14,451 nt of DNA from Bacteroidota bacterium (GTDB lineage Bacteria > Bacteroidota > Bacteroidia > Bacteroidales > Bacteroidaceae), in the NCBI GenBank assembly GCA_023425865.1, contig JAFABV010000031.1:1-14451 (forward strand), written 5' to 3'. The translations under genes were made by a program, and so were the position numbers. Positions 6,890-14,066 of the stretch are shown in pieces. The notes under the pieces are model-generated. The model did not search any database. It saw only the letters and a list, made by a program, of their open reading frames with translations, and was not told where the DNA came from. The stretch's first letter is position 1. Each line of letters begins with the position of its first letter.

Positions 6890-8188
6890 ATGATACAGAT
6901 GAAGAGAAAACTTTGGTTGATGGTGGCCTTTGCCACCATCAGTGCCGTCGCCACACAGGCACAACAGGCACGCGACGACATTCGTCGCGACGTGAACCTC
7001 GCCGCCAGCAACTACGTTGCCTACCGCGGACCGCAAAAGTCACTCACTGCCACTCCCAAAGGCTACGAGCCCTATTACATCAGTCACTACGGCCGTCACG
7101 GCTCGCGCTATCTCATTGGCGCCAAGGCCTACGACGCGCCATACCACACCCTGCTACGGGCAGACTCTCTCGGGCTGCTCAGCGCCAAGGGGCGCGAGGT
7201 ACTCGACAAGGTGAGACTCATGCGCGACGAGGCAGAGGGGCGTGACGGCGAGCTGACCGTGCTCGGGGCGCAGCAACACCAGCAGATAGCCCGCCGAATG
7301 TATGAGCGCTTCCCCGAGGTGTTTGCCGGAAAGACGCACATCGACGCGAAGTCTACCATCGTCATCCGCTGCATCCTCTCCATGGGCAGTGCCCTGCAAA
7401 CGCTCACCGCGCTCAACCCCTCGCTCGACATCCGTCACGACGCCAGCTACCACGATATGTACTACATGAACGATGAACATAGTCCGTATATCAAGCTGCG
7501 CGCCACCGAGGAGGCCAAGGATACCCTGAAAGCGTTCAACGCCCGCCATACCGACTACCGCCACCTCATGGCCACGCTCTTCACCCATCCCGACAGTGCT
7601 TCGTGGCTGAACGTGAACGCCTTGGGCAACCAGCTCATGGCTCTCGCCTCCAACATCCAGAGCACGGAGCTGCGTCATCGGTTCTCCATGTGGGACATCT
7701 TCACCCCCGACGAGATTTACGACTACTGGCAACGCACCAACGCCTTCTGGTATATGTATTATGGTCCGAGCAAGGAAACCCATCAGGCGGGCATCTACAC
7801 CCAGGCCAACCTTCTGCGCAATATCATCGCCACTGCCGACAGCTGCACGCGCCTGGCGCACCCCGGGGCTACGCTGCGCTTCGCCCACGAGTCGTGCGTC
7901 ATGCCGTTGGTATGCCTGCTCAACCTCAACGGCTATGGCAACACTATCGACAGCCTCGAAGAGCTCGACGACCAGGGCTGGAACAACTACGACATCTATC
8001 CCATGGGCTGCAACGTGCAGTTTGTGTTCTATAAGCCTAAAGGAGTCAGTCCCGTAGGTGCCGACATCCTCGTGAAGGTGTTGCTCAACGAAGACGAGGC
8101 CACACTGCCCATCAGCACCGACCGTGCGCCCTACTATCACTGGCGCGATGTGAGGGCCTATCTCACACAGCGCGTCGCCGGCAAATAA
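6890..8188 (+). CDS. Secreted histidine phosphatase, MINPP/phytase-like
   Basis: This 432-residue protein is a branch-2 histidine phosphatase resembling the Bacteroides MINPP enzymes that strip phosphates from inositol hexakisphosphate. The catalytic motif RHGSR is at 69-73, with His70 as the expected nucleophile, in the context YYISHYGRHGSRYL. The second motif is a His-Glu pair at 333-334 (RFAHES), as in MINPP-type rather than His-Asp acid phosphatases. A signal peptide is clear (KRKLWLMVAFATISAVATQAQ), so it acts in the periplasm, outer membrane vesicles or outside. Start could be the first Met or Met4 (position 6899), which gives a more typical signal peptide. It is followed after 34 bp by the endonuclease gene, probably in one transcript. 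Phytate as substrate is inferred from the family. Confidence 0.85.
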   Translation: MIQMKRKLWLMVAFATISAVATQAQQARDDIRRDVNLAASNYVAYRGPQKSLTATPKGYEPYYISHYGRHGSRYLIGAKAYDAPYHTLLRADSLGLLSAKGREVLDKVRLMRDEAEGRDGELTVLGAQQHQQIARRMYERFPEVFAGKTHIDAKSTIVIRCILSMGSALQTLTALNPSLDIRHDASYHDMYYMNDEHSPYIKLRATEEAKDTLKAFNARHTDYRHLMATLFTHPDSASWLNVNALGNQLMALASNIQSTELRHRFSMWDIFTPDEIYDYWQRTNAFWYMYYGPSKETHQAGIYTQANLLRNIIATADSCTRLAHPGATLRFAHESCVMPLVCLLNLNGYGNTIDSLEELDDQGWNNYDIYPMGCNVQFVFYKPKGVSPVGADILVKVLLNEDEATLPISTDRAPYYHWRDVRAYLTQRVAGK

Positions 8189-8222
8189 CCCCATCTATCA
8201 CACCCAATCCTCCCATCGCATC

Positions 8223-9098
8223 ATGAAGTCTTACTTCTTTCTCTCGCTACTGGTTGTCTTAAGCGGATGTGTTCACCGCAATCGTCAGACCGCGGCATCG
8301 TCCGACGACACGTCTACCCCTGTGGTCTCATCGCTGCTGAGCGCTGAGGCGTCGTCGCGCGACGGTCGCTCTCCCAACGAAGACCAGCTCGCGGCCATGC
8401 TCCCCGCCCGCCGTCCGTCACTGCCCGAGCAACGGTTGCGGCGCATGGCCTATGTATGCTCGTTCAACAACCAGACGCTCATGCCCAACTGGGTGGCATG
8501 GCAACTCACCAAGGCGCATACGCAGGGCAGGCTCAGCCGTGATAAGGTGAAATTCATGGAAGACCAGGACGTGGCGCCAAAGTATCGGGTGACAACCTTC
8601 GACTACAACCGGTCGGGCTACGACCGTGGACATATGTGTCCGGCAGGCGACAACAAGTGGAACGCCACGGCGTTGCAGCAGTGCTTTCTCATGACCAATA
8701 TCTGTCCGCAAGGTCACAACCTCAACGCCGGCGACTGGAACGACCTTGAGATTCGATGCCGCCAGTGGGCACGGCAGTATGGCGACATTTACATCATTTG
8801 CGGACCCATCTTGCGTGGCAATGCGCAGCGGCGCATCGGTCGGCGGCAGCGCCGCATCACCGTCCCCGACGCCTTCTTTAAGGTGGTGGTATGTCTCAAC
8901 GGCACGCCGAAGGGCATCGGCTTCATCTATGAAAACGAAGATGGACACCATCCCATGGACTATTACGTGCGCACCATCGACGAGGTGGAACGCGTCACCG
9001 GTTACGACTTCCTCGCCTCTCTCCCCGATGCCACCGAGCGTGCCATCGAAGGCCGGGCCGACCTTAGGGCGTGGGGTAGGGCTCAAAAGAAAAGTTAA
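8223..9098 (+). CDS. Lipoprotein DNA/RNA non-specific endonuclease (NUC1 family)
   Basis: The 291-residue protein has a short signal peptide ending in lipobox LSGC (Cys16), so it is likely anchored in a membrane by lipid. The nuclease domain spans roughly 75-285. It has the DRGH motif at 134-137 (His137 the catalytic base) in YDRGHMCPAGDNKW, then TNICPQGHNLNAGDWNDLE with Asn168 and Glu176 in the expected metal-site region. Family members cut single- and double-stranded DNA and RNA without sequence preference. Residues 20-70 are a low-complexity Ser/Arg-rich linker. Coupled to the upstream phosphatase, it could release nucleotides or phosphate from extracellular nucleic acid. The domain is complete and no immunity gene is present, which fits a nutritional rather than a toxin role. 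Confidence 0.9.
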   Translation: MKSYFFLSLLVVLSGCVHRNRQTAASSDDTSTPVVSSLLSAEASSRDGRSPNEDQLAAMLPARRPSLPEQRLRRMAYVCSFNNQTLMPNWVAWQLTKAHTQGRLSRDKVKFMEDQDVAPKYRVTTFDYNRSGYDRGHMCPAGDNKWNATALQQCFLMTNICPQGHNLNAGDWNDLEIRCRQWARQYGDIYIICGPILRGNAQRRIGRRQRRITVPDAFFKVVVCLNGTPKGIGFIYENEDGHHPMDYYVRTIDEVERVTGYDFLASLPDATERAIEGRADLRAWGRAQKKS

Positions 9099-9125
9099 AA
9101 CTCTTTACGCCAAAGCACGAGTTTT
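9097..9125 (+). terminator. Weak possible terminator after the endonuclease
   Basis: AAAACTC (9097-9103) can pair with GAGTTTT (9119-9125), with a small CTTT/AAAG helix inside the loop. The stem starts immediately at the stop codon and is AT-rich, with only four T residues, so efficiency is doubtful. Confidence 0.3.
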
Positions 9126-9139
9126 ATAAATATTATTCG

Positions 9140-9147
9140 TATTTTTG
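9140..9147 (+). promoter_or_regulatory. Putative -7 box for the outer-membrane barrel gene
   Basis: TATTTTTG matches TAnnTTTG in an AT-rich stretch. It would start transcription near 9152 and give a leader of about 100 nt that includes the hairpin at 9179-9213. No clear -33 box was seen. Confidence 0.5.
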
Positions 9148-9178
9148 CACTTGCTGGTTGACTCTTTACAGCTTATAG

Positions 9179-9213
9179 CGCACAGATAGGCATGAATCTG
9201 TCCTGTCTGTGCG
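9179..9213 (+). promoter_or_regulatory. Strong leader hairpin upstream of the barrel gene
   Basis: CGCACAGATAGG (9179-9190) pairs with CCTGTCTGTGCG (9202-9213) over 12 bp, with one G-U pair and an 11-nt loop. It lies between the promoter box and the start codon and is not followed by a T-tract, so it is more likely a leader structure than a terminator. It ends about 36 nt before the start. Confidence 0.6.
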
Positions 9214-9249
9214 TTCGATATAAAACATCTACCTATCAAAAAAATAACC

Positions 9250-12132
9250 ATGACCCTAATGCATAAAAGAATCTTATTATTCTTTTTAATCTGTCTATCC
9301 GTACAATATGCTTGTTCTCAAAAATTATTGCAGGGCAGGATTGTGGACTATTTTACTAATCAAAGTGTTCCGGATTCCATGATAGAGGTAGTGCTGCTGC
9401 GTGCTGACAGTGTAGCGATAGCCACCGCTAATGTGCAAAGTTCTCCCAACCTGTACACCGTTAATAAACCAGGAACGCAGTATTTCGTGACTATCCAGGA
9501 AGAGGGGAACTACATCATCAGATGCAGTCGTCCAGACTACAAAACTGAATATGTGCCGATAAAGATAAAGATGTATAAGAAAGAAAACTTTATCCAAGGG
9601 CCGGATATCCGACTGAAACGAGAGATTCTTGATGGCGGCAAACTGCGGGAAGTGACGGTAAAGGCTACAAAACTGAAATTCTATTTCAACAAGGACACCA
9701 TCGTGTATAATGCAGATGCCTTCATTACCCAGTATGGGTTTGTTTTAAATGACATATTGCATAAAATGCCGGGAGTAAAGATAGAAGATGGTTATCAGAT
9801 TTATTCCAACGGGCGAAAGGTGGAAGAACTATTGCTGAACGGTAAAGACTTCTTCAATGGAGACAGAGAATCGCTGATAGAAAACCTGCCAGCCTATATG
9901 ATTAAGAATATAAAGATATATGAACATGCCGATTCCATAGAACTCCTTAAAAAACAAAACCGACGACCTCCGCTTGCCATGGATATACGGTTGAAGAAGG
10001 AATATCATTCGAACGTGTTAGGAAATGTAGACATCGGAGGTGGCACCGATGAGCGTTATTTTAGTAGGGCCTTTGCCATGCGCATCCACGATTTGTATCG
10101 TTGGACAGCCTTTGCAGGTTCCAACAACACGAACCATAATGAGGATATCGACCGTAATGGCCAGATTTACAATATGGACAATGGGTCTGGAGATAAAAAA
10201 TTCCATGTGGCAGGCTTTAATTATAATGCCAATGACCAGAAGGACGCTTTCAGGTTGGATGGGAAAGTCCGTATCCAAGGCAGCCATGAGCGACAGACAT
10301 ACAGGGAAATCAGCAGGAATTTCTATGCGGATGGAGACGTGTACAATTTCAACACAAAGAATACAGATGCGCGCAATTTCTCCATCCAGACCACCCATAA
10401 CCTCCTTTTGTTTCCACGCAAGCCTTACTCTGTCACTTTTTCTCCCACTTTCGCCTATGTTCATTCAAAAACAGGGACCAACCAAGCTTTTCTCAGCGCC
10501 AAGCGCAACATAGCGGAACTAACGGCAGGCGATTGGACGGACAGCATCAAGGCCAAGCCTCTTGGACAAACCCTCCTGATGTATGGAATAAGCAGAATTG
10601 CTACAGAAAAATCTACACCAACCGATGTGGCACAGATGTCGGTCAATATACGTCAAGACTGGCGGATACCGCACACACAGGATTTCTTTTCATTTATTTT
10701 GTTTGGATTGTATACCACCCAAACCAGTAAGTTGTATGAAAAATATGGAGTGAACTATATCTCCGATGCCAACAAGGAGAATACTTGGAAGAATCTTTAT
10801 CAATACAACAAGAACAAAAATTGGCAATGGGGCGCAGAGTCTTCATACAGGTGGCGCTTCAACGACAAGCATACATTGCTTACCAAGGCAGGCTATACTC
10901 ATTATTACACAAGTGTGAATAACGCTTACTATAATCTTGCCTTGATTGACGGATGGGGTATTAATTCTGAGCATGGACTGGGGTTGCTCCCGTCACAGTT
11001 GGCACTTATGGATGCCATGGACAGAAACAACTCACATGCCTATGATGAATACAGCAACAGGTTTTCTTTGAGTGTATCATACATTCTCACATTGGGCAGA
11101 AAGGAATTGCTGGTTTCATTGCCATTTGGTTTAGAAAGAAGGAAACTCGCATTCAAGCAGGAAGATAATGATCAGACGATTAGGCGTGAGATGTATGTGC
11201 CAGACGTAGAACTGTCTTTCCGAAAATTTATGGTAGGAAATACAGGCGTTAGTTATAACCTGAGTTTTAAAACGACAAAGGCCATGCCGGCCATGTTCAA
11301 TCTGGTAAACCAGCGTAATGATGTCTATGATTTGGTTGTCATGCAAGGAAACCCACATCTTAAGAATTCCACGAAATATGAATTGAACAGTAATTTCATC
11401 TGGGCACCTAAGCCCATGCAGAATCATCAAGCATTTTTATCCTATTACTACAACAGAAACCAGGCCGCTACTGCCATACTGTTTGACCGAAACACTGGAA
11501 AATATACCTATACGCCGACCAACATCAACGGTAATCAAGGTTTTATGTTTAATATAACCAATTCCAGCTACTTGGATAAAACCTACAAGCATAAACTCTC
11601 CAACGAAATTTCATACTCCTACATCAAAAGTGTAGACTTCAGCGGCTCAACAGTGGCGGAAACGGCACAGAAGAGCACGGTGAATAATTCGGTAATCACT
11701 GAAAAGCTGGAATATGGCTTCACTTCACGAAACACGAAATACCGTGGTACTCTTGCGCCTTATGTTAATTATCATCGCAGTACTTCTGACAGGGCGGGCT
11801 TTCAGACATTCGATGCCTATATTTATGGATTGCAAACTTCAGTCCATGTAGAACTGCCTTGGTCCGTCCGGTTTAACACGGAGCTCAGGAGTGAGAGCCG
11901 AAGAGGATATAATGATGATGCCATGAATGATAATGAGGTCATCTGGAACATGGGGCTCACCAAGGCTTTCCGAAACAATATAACCATCAGCCTTAATGCT
12001 GTAGACATGCTTGGGCAACGCAAGAACATTTACAGGGTGGTAACAGCCCAAGCGACATCTGAGAGTGTGAGCAACATGCTCAGACGCTATGTCATGTTGC
12101 ATTTTATCTGGCAATTCAGCAAGAGAAAATAG
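9250..12132 (+). CDS. Outer-membrane beta-barrel protein, TonB-receptor-like (OMP_b-brl_3 type)
   Basis: This 960-residue protein begins with a signal peptide (KRILLFFLICLSVQYACSQ). A carboxypeptidase-regulatory-like beta-sandwich follows at about 25-130, in the style of Bacteroidota receptors. Next is a plug-like region (about 130-255: KFYFNKDTIVYNADAF, LNDILHKMPGVKI, ELLLNGKDFFNGD, LPAYMIKNIKIYEHAD), then a long barrel rich in alternating aromatic strands. It ends in YVMLHFIWQFSKRK. It probably sits in the outer membrane; the ligand is unknown and there is no SusD partner. Start may be Met1 or Met4 (9259). Its base composition is visibly more AT-rich than the genes to its left, which suggests a separate origin. 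No frameshift was noticed. Confidence 0.85.
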   Translation: MTLMHKRILLFFLICLSVQYACSQKLLQGRIVDYFTNQSVPDSMIEVVLLRADSVAIATANVQSSPNLYTVNKPGTQYFVTIQEEGNYIIRCSRPDYKTEYVPIKIKMYKKENFIQGPDIRLKREILDGGKLREVTVKATKLKFYFNKDTIVYNADAFITQYGFVLNDILHKMPGVKIEDGYQIYSNGRKVEELLLNGKDFFNGDRESLIENLPAYMIKNIKIYEHADSIELLKKQNRRPPLAMDIRLKKEYHSNVLGNVDIGGGTDERYFSRAFAMRIHDLYRWTAFAGSNNTNHNEDIDRNGQIYNMDNGSGDKKFHVAGFNYNANDQKDAFRLDGKVRIQGSHERQTYREISRNFYADGDVYNFNTKNTDARNFSIQTTHNLLLFPRKPYSVTFSPTFAYVHSKTGTNQAFLSAKRNIAELTAGDWTDSIKAKPLGQTLLMYGISRIATEKSTPTDVAQMSVNIRQDWRIPHTQDFFSFILFGLYTTQTSKLYEKYGVNYISDANKENTWKNLYQYNKNKNWQWGAESSYRWRFNDKHTLLTKAGYTHYYTSVNNAYYNLALIDGWGINSEHGLGLLPSQLALMDAMDRNNSHAYDEYSNRFSLSVSYILTLGRKELLVSLPFGLERRKLAFKQEDNDQTIRREMYVPDVELSFRKFMVGNTGVSYNLSFKTTKAMPAMFNLVNQRNDVYDLVVMQGNPHLKNSTKYELNSNFIWAPKPMQNHQAFLSYYYNRNQAATAILFDRNTGKYTYTPTNINGNQGFMFNITNSSYLDKTYKHKLSNEISYSYIKSVDFSGSTVAETAQKSTVNNSVITEKLEYGFTSRNTKYRGTLAPYVNYHRSTSDRAGFQTFDAYIYGLQTSVHVELPWSVRFNTELRSESRRGYNDDAMNDNEVIWNMGLTKAFRNNITISLNAVDMLGQRKNIYRVVTAQATSESVSNMLRRYVMLHFIWQFSKRK

Positions 12133-12144
12133 TCAGGCAAGGAA

Positions 12145-12236
12145 ACCTCTGGTGGCCATTCAGCCGCTGCCTCAAGCATCAGTCTCATGTCGGCATCCGG
12201 CATTAGCCCTAAATTTATATCTCTCCGGAAGTTTAG
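12145..12236 (-). repeat. 92-bp direct repeat, copy 1 (coding-like on minus strand)
   Basis: This matches 12877-12968 at 86 of 92 positions with no gaps, in the same orientation. On the minus strand one frame is open throughout and reads LNFRRDINLGLMPDADMR, Leu, MLEAAAEWPPEV. Five of six differences between copies are synonymous third-position changes in this frame and the sixth is Leu/Met. It begins 12 nt beyond the stop codon of the outer-membrane gene. The protein family is not recognised. Confidence 0.85.
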
Positions 12237-12255
12237 CTGACAGTAATACTTTCCT

Positions 12256-12490
12256 TTATATCAGTGTGATTTCCCAGGGGTCTGAAACAAATATAAGTAC
12301 ATTATTCTGTAAATCCAAGCCACTTCGCATTTTTCTGAATAATTGAGTAAAAGTACGCCTGATGTCTGAATCTTACGGGCGAAGTGACATTTTAGGCTCC
12401 ATGTTTGGTGCGAAAATAGTAATAAGCACCCACATTCCAAACAGAATATGGCGCATTGAGATTGATAGCAGAGATATCAAGCGCTTTCAT
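12256..12490 (-). pseudogene. Truncated partner of the 48-residue gene, with decayed continuation
   Basis: A 32-codon ORF (12490 down to 12392) starts in an ATGA overlap with the stop of the upstream small gene, so the two are translationally coupled. It reads MKALDISAINLNAPYSVW, then NVGAYYYFRTKHGA and stop. It ends abruptly after a beta-strand-like segment, as if truncated. Downstream, in another frame (12372-12256), 38 sense codons including DSDIRRTFTQLFRKM and NNVLIFVSDPWE look protein-like. I read the whole as a decayed gene carrying a deletion or frameshift. The layout faintly resembles small-gene plus DUF6169-type pairs in Bacteroidota, but I cannot confirm that. A genuine short peptide gene remains possible. 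Confidence 0.45.
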
Positions 12491-12633
12491 AATGAGCTTT
12501 TCAATTCTGCCCCACGCTTACGCATATCAGCAAACTCTTTTTGAGCTTGCTCCTCAAATTCCCTTTTACGCTCAATGGCACGCTTGAAACCTGCAATGAG
12601 TTCTTCTCTTGTTTTTTCCTTGAACTTAATCAT
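12487..12633 (-). CDS. Small charged 48-residue protein
   Basis: The ORF encodes 48 residues beginning MIKFKEKTREELIAGFKRA and ending MRKRGAELKSSL. It is rich in Lys, Arg and Glu and predicted by eye to be one long amphipathic helix, possibly coiled coil, with no signal peptide or membrane segment. Translation signals are strong: a 9-nt Shine-Dalgarno (AAAGGAGAA, minus strand 12648-12640) lies 6 nt before the ATG, unusual for Bacteroidota, and a promoter lies just upstream. Its stop overlaps the start of the truncated next ORF (ATGA), so it is the first gene of a pair. The function is unknown; an antitoxin-like or accessory role is only a guess. Confidence 0.7.
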   Translation of the reverse strand: MIKFKEKTREELIAGFKRAIERKREFEEQAQKEFADMRKRGAELKSSL

Positions 12634-12655
12634 AGCTAATTCTCCTTTCACATTG

Positions 12656-12686
12656 CAAATATAAGTCTTTGTTTTGAGAGTTGCAA
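12656..12686 (-). promoter_or_regulatory. Promoter of the 48-residue gene
   Basis: On the minus strand TTG (12686-12684) is followed after 20 nt by TATATTTG (12663-12656), a good fit to the Bacteroidota -33/-7 arrangement. Transcription would start near 12651, almost at the Shine-Dalgarno, giving a minimal leader. An 11-bp segment (ACTTATATTTG) recurs at 12298-12288, also with TTG 20 nt upstream, facing copy 1 of the 92-bp repeat. Confidence 0.6.
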
Positions 12687-12876
12687 GATAATGAATAGAA
12701 AAGCACCATGTGAGTGTTCAAATGGTGGTAAATGTAAACCTATATATTTTTTAGTCGTCTACTAATGTAGTCAATTAGAGCTGTTTGCATACGAATCTTA
12801 TTCCGAACTCGCGTAAACATAGAAGTTGGGGTGGTATCATGTTATTGACAAGACCCTTTTTTATCCGTTTTCTGTT
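12664..12876. other. AT-rich spacer with no convincing gene
   Basis: The spacer between the small-gene promoter and copy 2 of the repeat holds only tiny frames. One plus-strand frame at 12691-12765 encodes 24 residues including APCECSNGGKCKP. An overlapping minus-strand frame includes YIGLHLPPFEHSHGAFL. Neither has a ribosome binding site, so neither is called as a gene. Confidence 0.4.
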
Positions 12877-12968
12877 ACCTCCGGTGGCCATTCAGCTGCT
12901 GCCTCAAGCATCATTCTCATGTCGGCATCCGGCATCAGCCCCAAATTTATATCCCTCCGGAAGTTTAG
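12877..12968 (-). repeat. 92-bp direct repeat, copy 2 (coding-like on minus strand)
   Basis: This is the second copy of the repeat at 12145-12236. On the minus strand the same frame reads LNFRRDINLGLMPDADMR, Met, MLEAAAEWPPEV, then TENG and a stop. Upstream the frame continues open without a clear start through the terminator hairpin of the M15 operon, and a YY-x-x-LN peptide is shared with copy 1 beyond the nucleotide match. It is probably the 3' end of a coding unit that has lost its front, or a small mobile coding cassette. Confidence 0.85.
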
Positions 12969-12972
12969 GGAG

Positions 12973-13015
12973 AAATAATAAAAACATGGCTTCCGCGCCT
13001 TAGCGCAGAAGCCAT
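12973..13015 (-). terminator. Intrinsic terminator of the M15 operon
   Basis: On the minus strand a 13-bp stem (13015-13003 against 12998-12986; ATGGCTTCTGCGC with GCGCGGAAGCCAT, one G-U pair) with a 4-nt loop is followed by GTTTTTATTATTT. It lies about 10 bp beyond the stop codon of the M15 gene, in the right orientation. Confidence 0.85.
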
Positions 13016-13025
13016 AACCAGCGCG

Positions 13026-13457
13026 TCACTTGATTACCTTTCCCCTGTTCTTCCGTCTTTCTGTGTAGCTCACATGCAGCCAGCGGGGCGTGTGGGCGCC
13101 TATGGGCTCCCAGATCAGCTGGTCGAAGGTGAGGTGCGTCTTGATATAGTCAAAGAGCATCATTCCTCTCACGGGGTCGTTGATGACGATGTCTGCCGCC
13201 TCACCACGCATATGTTGCGACCCCGTGGCGCCACCCACCAGCATGTTGAGCATGGGCGAGCGGAAGCCACTGGCAATGACAATGGGGCCAAACCGTTCTC
13301 TCAAGGGTTCCAGCACATGGATGGCCAGCTCACGCATGGCAGTGACCTGCGCGGGGGTAGGCACATTATCGATGTCGTGCTCTATGGCAACGCCTGAACG
13401 TGTCATTTCGTAGAGCGTAAAGTGCGGACTGAGCCGTGTCTTTTCATTTTGTTTCAT
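13026..13457 (-). CDS. M15-family peptidase (D-Ala-D-Ala carboxypeptidase/endolysin type)
   Basis: From the chosen start this is 143 residues. The zinc site is visible as His82 and Asp89 in SQHMRGEAAD and His128 in WLHVSY, the layout of the short Peptidase_M15_3 proteins that cut peptidoglycan stem peptides. IASGFRSP at about 61-68 is also typical. There is no signal peptide, as in phage-type endolysins and many Bacteroidota copies. The Met at MKQNEKTRLSPHF is preferred; an earlier in-frame Met at 13493 would deepen the overlap with the upstream gene from 14 to 50 bp. It overlaps the 133-residue gene and ends at a strong terminator, so the two form an operon. Its role could be cell-wall remodelling or a domesticated lysis enzyme. 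Confidence 0.9.
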   Translation of the reverse strand: MKQNEKTRLSPHFTLYEMTRSGVAIEHDIDNVPTPAQVTAMRELAIHVLEPLRERFGPIVIASGFRSPMLNMLVGGATGSQHMRGEAADIVINDPVRGMMLFDYIKTHLTFDQLIWEPIGAHTPRWLHVSYTERRKNRGKVIK

Positions 13458-13845
13458 GGTATCTTTTCTTAATAAAGTGGTGTAACATCTCACTTACATC
13501 TTCCATGGCCTCGTAGCGGTAGAGCATCGACAGTCGCTCGTTCGACCGGTTGCACACCTTCCTCACAATGCTTGCCACATTGCTCGGCATCGGTAGTCCC
13601 ACGGCGGCAAAGGCCAGCTGGCAAAGTTTGGCCTGCGAGAGCGGGCGCACCAGGTCGTCGGTAATGGTTTGCTGCAGCCACACCGTATGGATGAGGTCTA
13701 CCAGGTCGCGCTGCGATGATACCCATATCCAGCTGTCTGCGGGCTGCGCGATAAGCCAGCGCACGTCGTCGCTCATCTGCCGCAACACCTGGCGGCGACG
13801 TACAACGAGTTGTTGGGTGAGTTCATAATCGTGAAGATTTTCCAT
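13444..13845 (-). CDS. Small protein resembling the RteC C-terminal region
   Basis: The 133-residue protein has a charged helical N-terminus (MENLHDYELTQQLVVRRRQ). The block WVSSQRDLVDLIHTVWLQQ, followed by PLSQAKLCQLAFAAVGLPM and NRSNERLSMLYRYEAM, follows the spacing of the C-terminal half of RteC proteins (W-S-K-x-x-L-x-E-L-I-Y-A-L, then F-x-V-x-L-x-N-x-Y-R). RteC is a regulator linked to conjugative transposon excision in Bacteroides. The resemblance is by eye and weak, and this protein lacks the RteC N-terminal part. There are no membrane segments and no signal peptide. It is co-transcribed with the M15 gene through a 14-bp overlap, from a promoter box about 60 nt upstream. The pairing suggests a mobile-element or phage-derived remnant. 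Confidence 0.7.
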   Translation of the reverse strand: MENLHDYELTQQLVVRRRQVLRQMSDDVRWLIAQPADSWIWVSSQRDLVDLIHTVWLQQTITDDLVRPLSQAKLCQLAFAAVGLPMPSNVASIVRKVCNRSNERLSMLYRYEAMEDVSEMLHHFIKKRYHETK

Positions 13846-13906
13846 GATGTTTTTCGGTTATTAAAGTTGTTGTAATGGTTTATGTGTTATCAATCTGTTT
13901 GTACCG

Positions 13907-13914
13907 CAAAGCTA
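13907..13914 (-). promoter_or_regulatory. Putative -7 box for the RteC-like/M15 operon
   Basis: The minus strand reads TAGCTTTG, matching TAnnTTTG, giving a leader of about 55 nt. The upstream -33 region is AT-rich without a clear TTTG. No ORF or repeat was seen from 13915 to 14066. Confidence 0.55.
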
Positions 13915-14066
13915 TAAAAAATCGCGTCTATCTCCATTAAAACGAATACATAGTTTTACAATGTTAACATAGGCGTGAAGTTTAATTTCCCACATTAGCT
14001 CCATATTGCGCTTTTAACAGTTGCTCTGCCTCCGCGTGGTAAGCGCTTCGACAGCTTTGTTGTTAT

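Noticed and set aside
7154..8194. 346-codon minus-strand ORF opposite the phosphatase gene
   Set aside because: It is a His/Val-rich shadow frame; the opposite frame carries the catalytic motifs and signal peptide.
8418..9086. 222-codon minus-strand ORF opposite the nuclease gene
   Set aside because: Shadow of the nuclease frame, without family features.
12089..12346. 85-codon plus-strand ORF after the barrel gene
   Set aside because: It starts inside the barrel gene and crosses repeat copy 1, where the minus-strand frame shows the coding-like substitution pattern.
12691..12765. 24-codon Cys-containing ORF on the plus strand
   Set aside because: It is too short, has no ribosome binding site, and overlaps an open frame on the other strand; there is not enough to call a gene.
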